Positions 62,530 through 64,000 of a stretch of 64,000 nt of DNA are shown here, one piece after another. The notes under the pieces were generated by a model. It saw nothing but the letters and a program-made list of their open reading frames with translations, was not told the DNA's origin and ran no database searches. A program made the translations under genes and the position numbers. Origin of the DNA: Streptococcus sp. DTU_2020_1001019_1_SI_AUS_MUR_006. GTDB lineage: Bacteria; Bacillota; Bacilli; Lactobacillales; Streptococcaceae. The stretch spans positions 1,447,501 to 1,511,500 of the forward strand of contig NZ_CP135436.1 of the NCBI RefSeq assembly GCF_032340315.1, in the 5' to 3' direction. The stretch's first letter is position 1; every line of letters starts with the position of its first letter.

Positions 62530-63225
62530 TTAAATACTAAACAATTGTCCAAACAGATAGGTCACTCCCATGGTCAGAAGGCCGATACAGAGGTTACGGA
62601 TCATGGCTGTTTTTGTTGGGGCTTTCCCGAGTTTTGCACTGGTGTAACCTGTAATCAATAGAGAAATCGCAACGATAAAAACAGTAGCAGGGATTCGATA
62701 GTCACTTGGAAAGATGGTAATAGAAAGCATTGGTGGTAAACTACCAAGAACAAAAGCGATGAAGCTAGATGCTGCAGCATGCCAAGGATTAGTGAATTCC
62801 TCATACTCGATTCCGTACTTTTCCTCAACTAAGGCTTTGAGAGGATTTTTAAGAAATGCCTTGTTGGTTAAGAGTTGGGCTGATGTTTCACACTCACCAT
62901 TTTGAAGATAGGCTGCGTAGAGTGATTTTTTAGCAGCTTCCATATCTTTATCCAAAAGTAGTTGTTCGCGGGCTACAGCGGCTTCCTCCGTGTCTTTTTG
63001 AGTCGATACGGATACATACTCGCCACCAGCCATAGAAAAGGCACCAGCAAGAATTGCGGCTAATCCTGAGAGGAAGATAATCCAGATATTGTTAGTCGCA
63101 CTGGCAACCCCAATAACAACTCCAGCGATAGAGATGATTCCATCATTTGCGCCCAGTACACCAGCACGCAAGATATTTAAACGGCCAGCAAAGTTTGCAT
63201 CAATTTCATGTGTAATTTCTGACAT
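62530..63225 (-). CDS. VIT1/CCC1-family membrane protein
   Basis: A 231-residue protein with about five membrane helices. Landmarks are LNILRAGVLGANDGIISIAG (first helix with the family's Asp), MAGGEYVSVSTQKDTEEAAV, and an acidic cytoplasmic helix with EEFTNPWHAAASSF. VIT/CCC1 proteins move Fe2+ or Mn2+ across membranes in plants and yeast; bacterial members are thought to export iron or manganese. I start at 63225 (MSEITHEIDANF) because AGGAG is seven bases upstream; the longer frame from 63321 adds a hydrophobic stretch without a ribosome site. Confidence 0.87.
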   Translation of the reverse strand: MSEITHEIDANFAGRLNILRAGVLGANDGIISIAGVVIGVASATNNIWIIFLSGLAAILAGAFSMAGGEYVSVSTQKDTEEAAVAREQLLLDKDMEAAKKSLYAAYLQNGECETSAQLLTNKAFLKNPLKALVEEKYGIEYEEFTNPWHAAASSFIAFVLGSLPPMLSITIFPSDYRIPATVFIVAISLLITGYTSAKLGKAPTKTAMIRNLCIGLLTMGVTYLFGQLFSI

Positions 63226-63357
63226 AGTTTTCTCCTTTCTAAACATTATAAAGTATAGGAACAGTGAATACAAACATTTTAAACTATCTGAAAAAAGTTC
63301 TACAATTCTAATAATAGCCATAGCTATTTCTTATGCCAAGATATAACAAAGTTGTAT

Positions 63358-63386
63358 TTGTAACCTGAGAGATTAGGTGATACAAT
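63358..63386 (+). promoter_or_regulatory. Promoter of the PLP sulfhydrylase gene
   Basis: TTGTAA (63358-63363), 17-bp spacer, TACAAT (63381-63386), then GGAGG before ATG 63417. Confidence 0.7.
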
Positions 63387-63416
63387 GAACCTAATGAAAT
63401 CTTTGGAGGTCTAAAT

Positions 63417-64000
63417 ATGACTCGTGAATTTAAATTTGAAACTCTTCAATTGCATGCTGGTCAAGTGGTAGATGCTACTACCAAGTCTCGTGCTGTTCCA
63501 ATTTACCAAACAACGTCCTTTGTATTTGATGATACACAAGAAGGTGCAGAACTTTTTGCCCTTCAAAAAGCTGGAAATATCTATACTCGTATTACCAATC
63601 CAACAACATCAGCTTTTGAAGAGCGTATCGCAGCACTGGAAGGCGGAGTTGGTGCACTTGCTACTGCATCAGGTATGGCAGCTATTACCTACACAATTTT
63701 AGGATTTGCTCACGCAGGAGACCATGTGGTTGCAGCTTCAACTATTTATGGTGGTACTTTTAATCTCTTGAAAGAAACCCTTCCTCGCTATGGTATCACC
63801 ACAACTTTTGTTGATATTGATAATCTTGAAGAAGTAGAAGCAGCGATAAAAGATAATACCAAACTTGTTTTGATTGAAACCTTGGGTAATCCAGTTATCA
63901 ACATTCCTGATATCGAAAAAATTGCTGAAATTGCTCATAATCACCAGATTCCTTTGGTTGCAGACAATACTTTTGCAACACCATATCTTATCAATGTCTT
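63417..64000 (+). CDS. Cys/Met-metabolism PLP enzyme (O-acetylhomoserine sulfhydrylase-like), partial
   Basis: The first 194 codons of a gene that runs off the window. It begins MTREFKFETLQLHAGQVVDA and contains VPIYQTTSFVFDD, YTRITNPTTSAFEERIAALE, ATASGMAAITY (PLP phosphate loop), ASTIYGGTFNLL, and VADNTFATPYL with the PLP-ring Asp. The active-site lysine lies further on. The opening pattern with LQLHAGQ and the PTTSAFEERIAALEGG block is typical of O-acetylhomoserine sulfhydrylase / cysteine synthase rather than cystathionine gamma-synthase. It has a clear promoter and GGAGG. Confidence 0.87.
   Translation, partial: MTREFKFETLQLHAGQVVDATTKSRAVPIYQTTSFVFDDTQEGAELFALQKAGNIYTRITNPTTSAFEERIAALEGGVGALATASGMAAITYTILGFAHAGDHVVAASTIYGGTFNLLKETLPRYGITTTFVDIDNLEEVEAAIKDNTKLVLIETLGNPVINIPDIEKIAEIAHNHQIPLVADNTFATPYLINV

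Overview
The window is chromosomal DNA from a low-GC streptococcus of the mitis/pneumoniae group. The evidence is the vicR-vicK-vicX core set, the bta/pgm pair, an intact pneumococcal-type polyamine operon order (speA-speE-carboxynorspermidine dehydrogenase-nspC-aguA-aguB), a tvr-type type I restriction locus, RUP-like dispersed repeats, and IS elements that look like pneumococcal IS1167 (ISL3 family) and IS1381 (IS5 family). The assignment rests on recognising protein families and gene order; no search was run.

Layout: 1-161, end of mutY. 226-3083, vicRKX. 3085-4499, ISL3-type IS copy 1. 4500-5920, RelBE-type toxin-antitoxin pair and a voltage-gated K+ channel. 6057-8410 (minus), bta and pgm. 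8563-12150, ABC-F ATPase and an AT-rich DUF2971 protein. 12188-14321, Rgg regulator and MFS transporter. 14382-15816, IS3-family element. 16171-29264, about 13 kb of small accessory genes. These include a DUF7738/DUF6892-like protein, hydrolase, broken methyltransferase, diacylglycerol-kinase-like protein, DUF4300 lipoprotein, frameshifted DUF1877, stop-broken CbrC, DUF4261 and membrane proteins, and the region resembles an orphan immunity-gene array. 29318-30732, ISL3 copy 2. 30853-31215, promoter, large structured RNA and terminator. 31279-38811, polyamine operon with nspC interrupted by IS1381. 38820-40234, diverged ISL3 copy 4. 40379-51676, type I restriction locus: hsdM, a half hsdS, an hsdS interrupted by a second IS1381, an AbrB/Doc toxin-antitoxin pair, ISL3 copy 3, a tyrosine recombinase, a silent hsdS cassette and hsdR. 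51696-54161, nucleotidyltransferase, frameshifted zinc-ribbon gene and TPR protein. 54180-56029 (minus), permease pair and a 43-residue protein. 56193-59090, tex, SprT-like gene and PspC-domain gene. 59303-62181, BceAB-like antimicrobial-peptide transporter with a 37-residue leader gene. 62530-63225 (minus), VIT-family protein. 63417-64000, start of a Cys/Met-metabolism PLP enzyme.

How the genes work together: VicRK senses the envelope state. The polyamine operon runs arginine to agmatine to N-carbamoylputrescine to putrescine and on to spermidine, but the carboxynorspermidine branch is cut by the IS in nspC. In the restriction locus, direct repeats at the hsdS conserved regions plus a linked recombinase suggest that specificity cassettes are exchanged by excision and reintegration. 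The expressed second target-recognition domain is currently disrupted.

Most striking observations: (i) a roughly 330-nt RNA upstream of the polyamine operon with several perfect hairpins, two crossing long-range pairings and its own intrinsic terminator; (ii) all five ISL3/IS3 insertions lie in, or within a few bases of, intrinsic terminators, each with an exact target-site duplication; (iii) promoters of tex and of the ABC-F gene placed so that both mRNAs should be leaderless; (iv) four accessory genes broken by single-base lesions.
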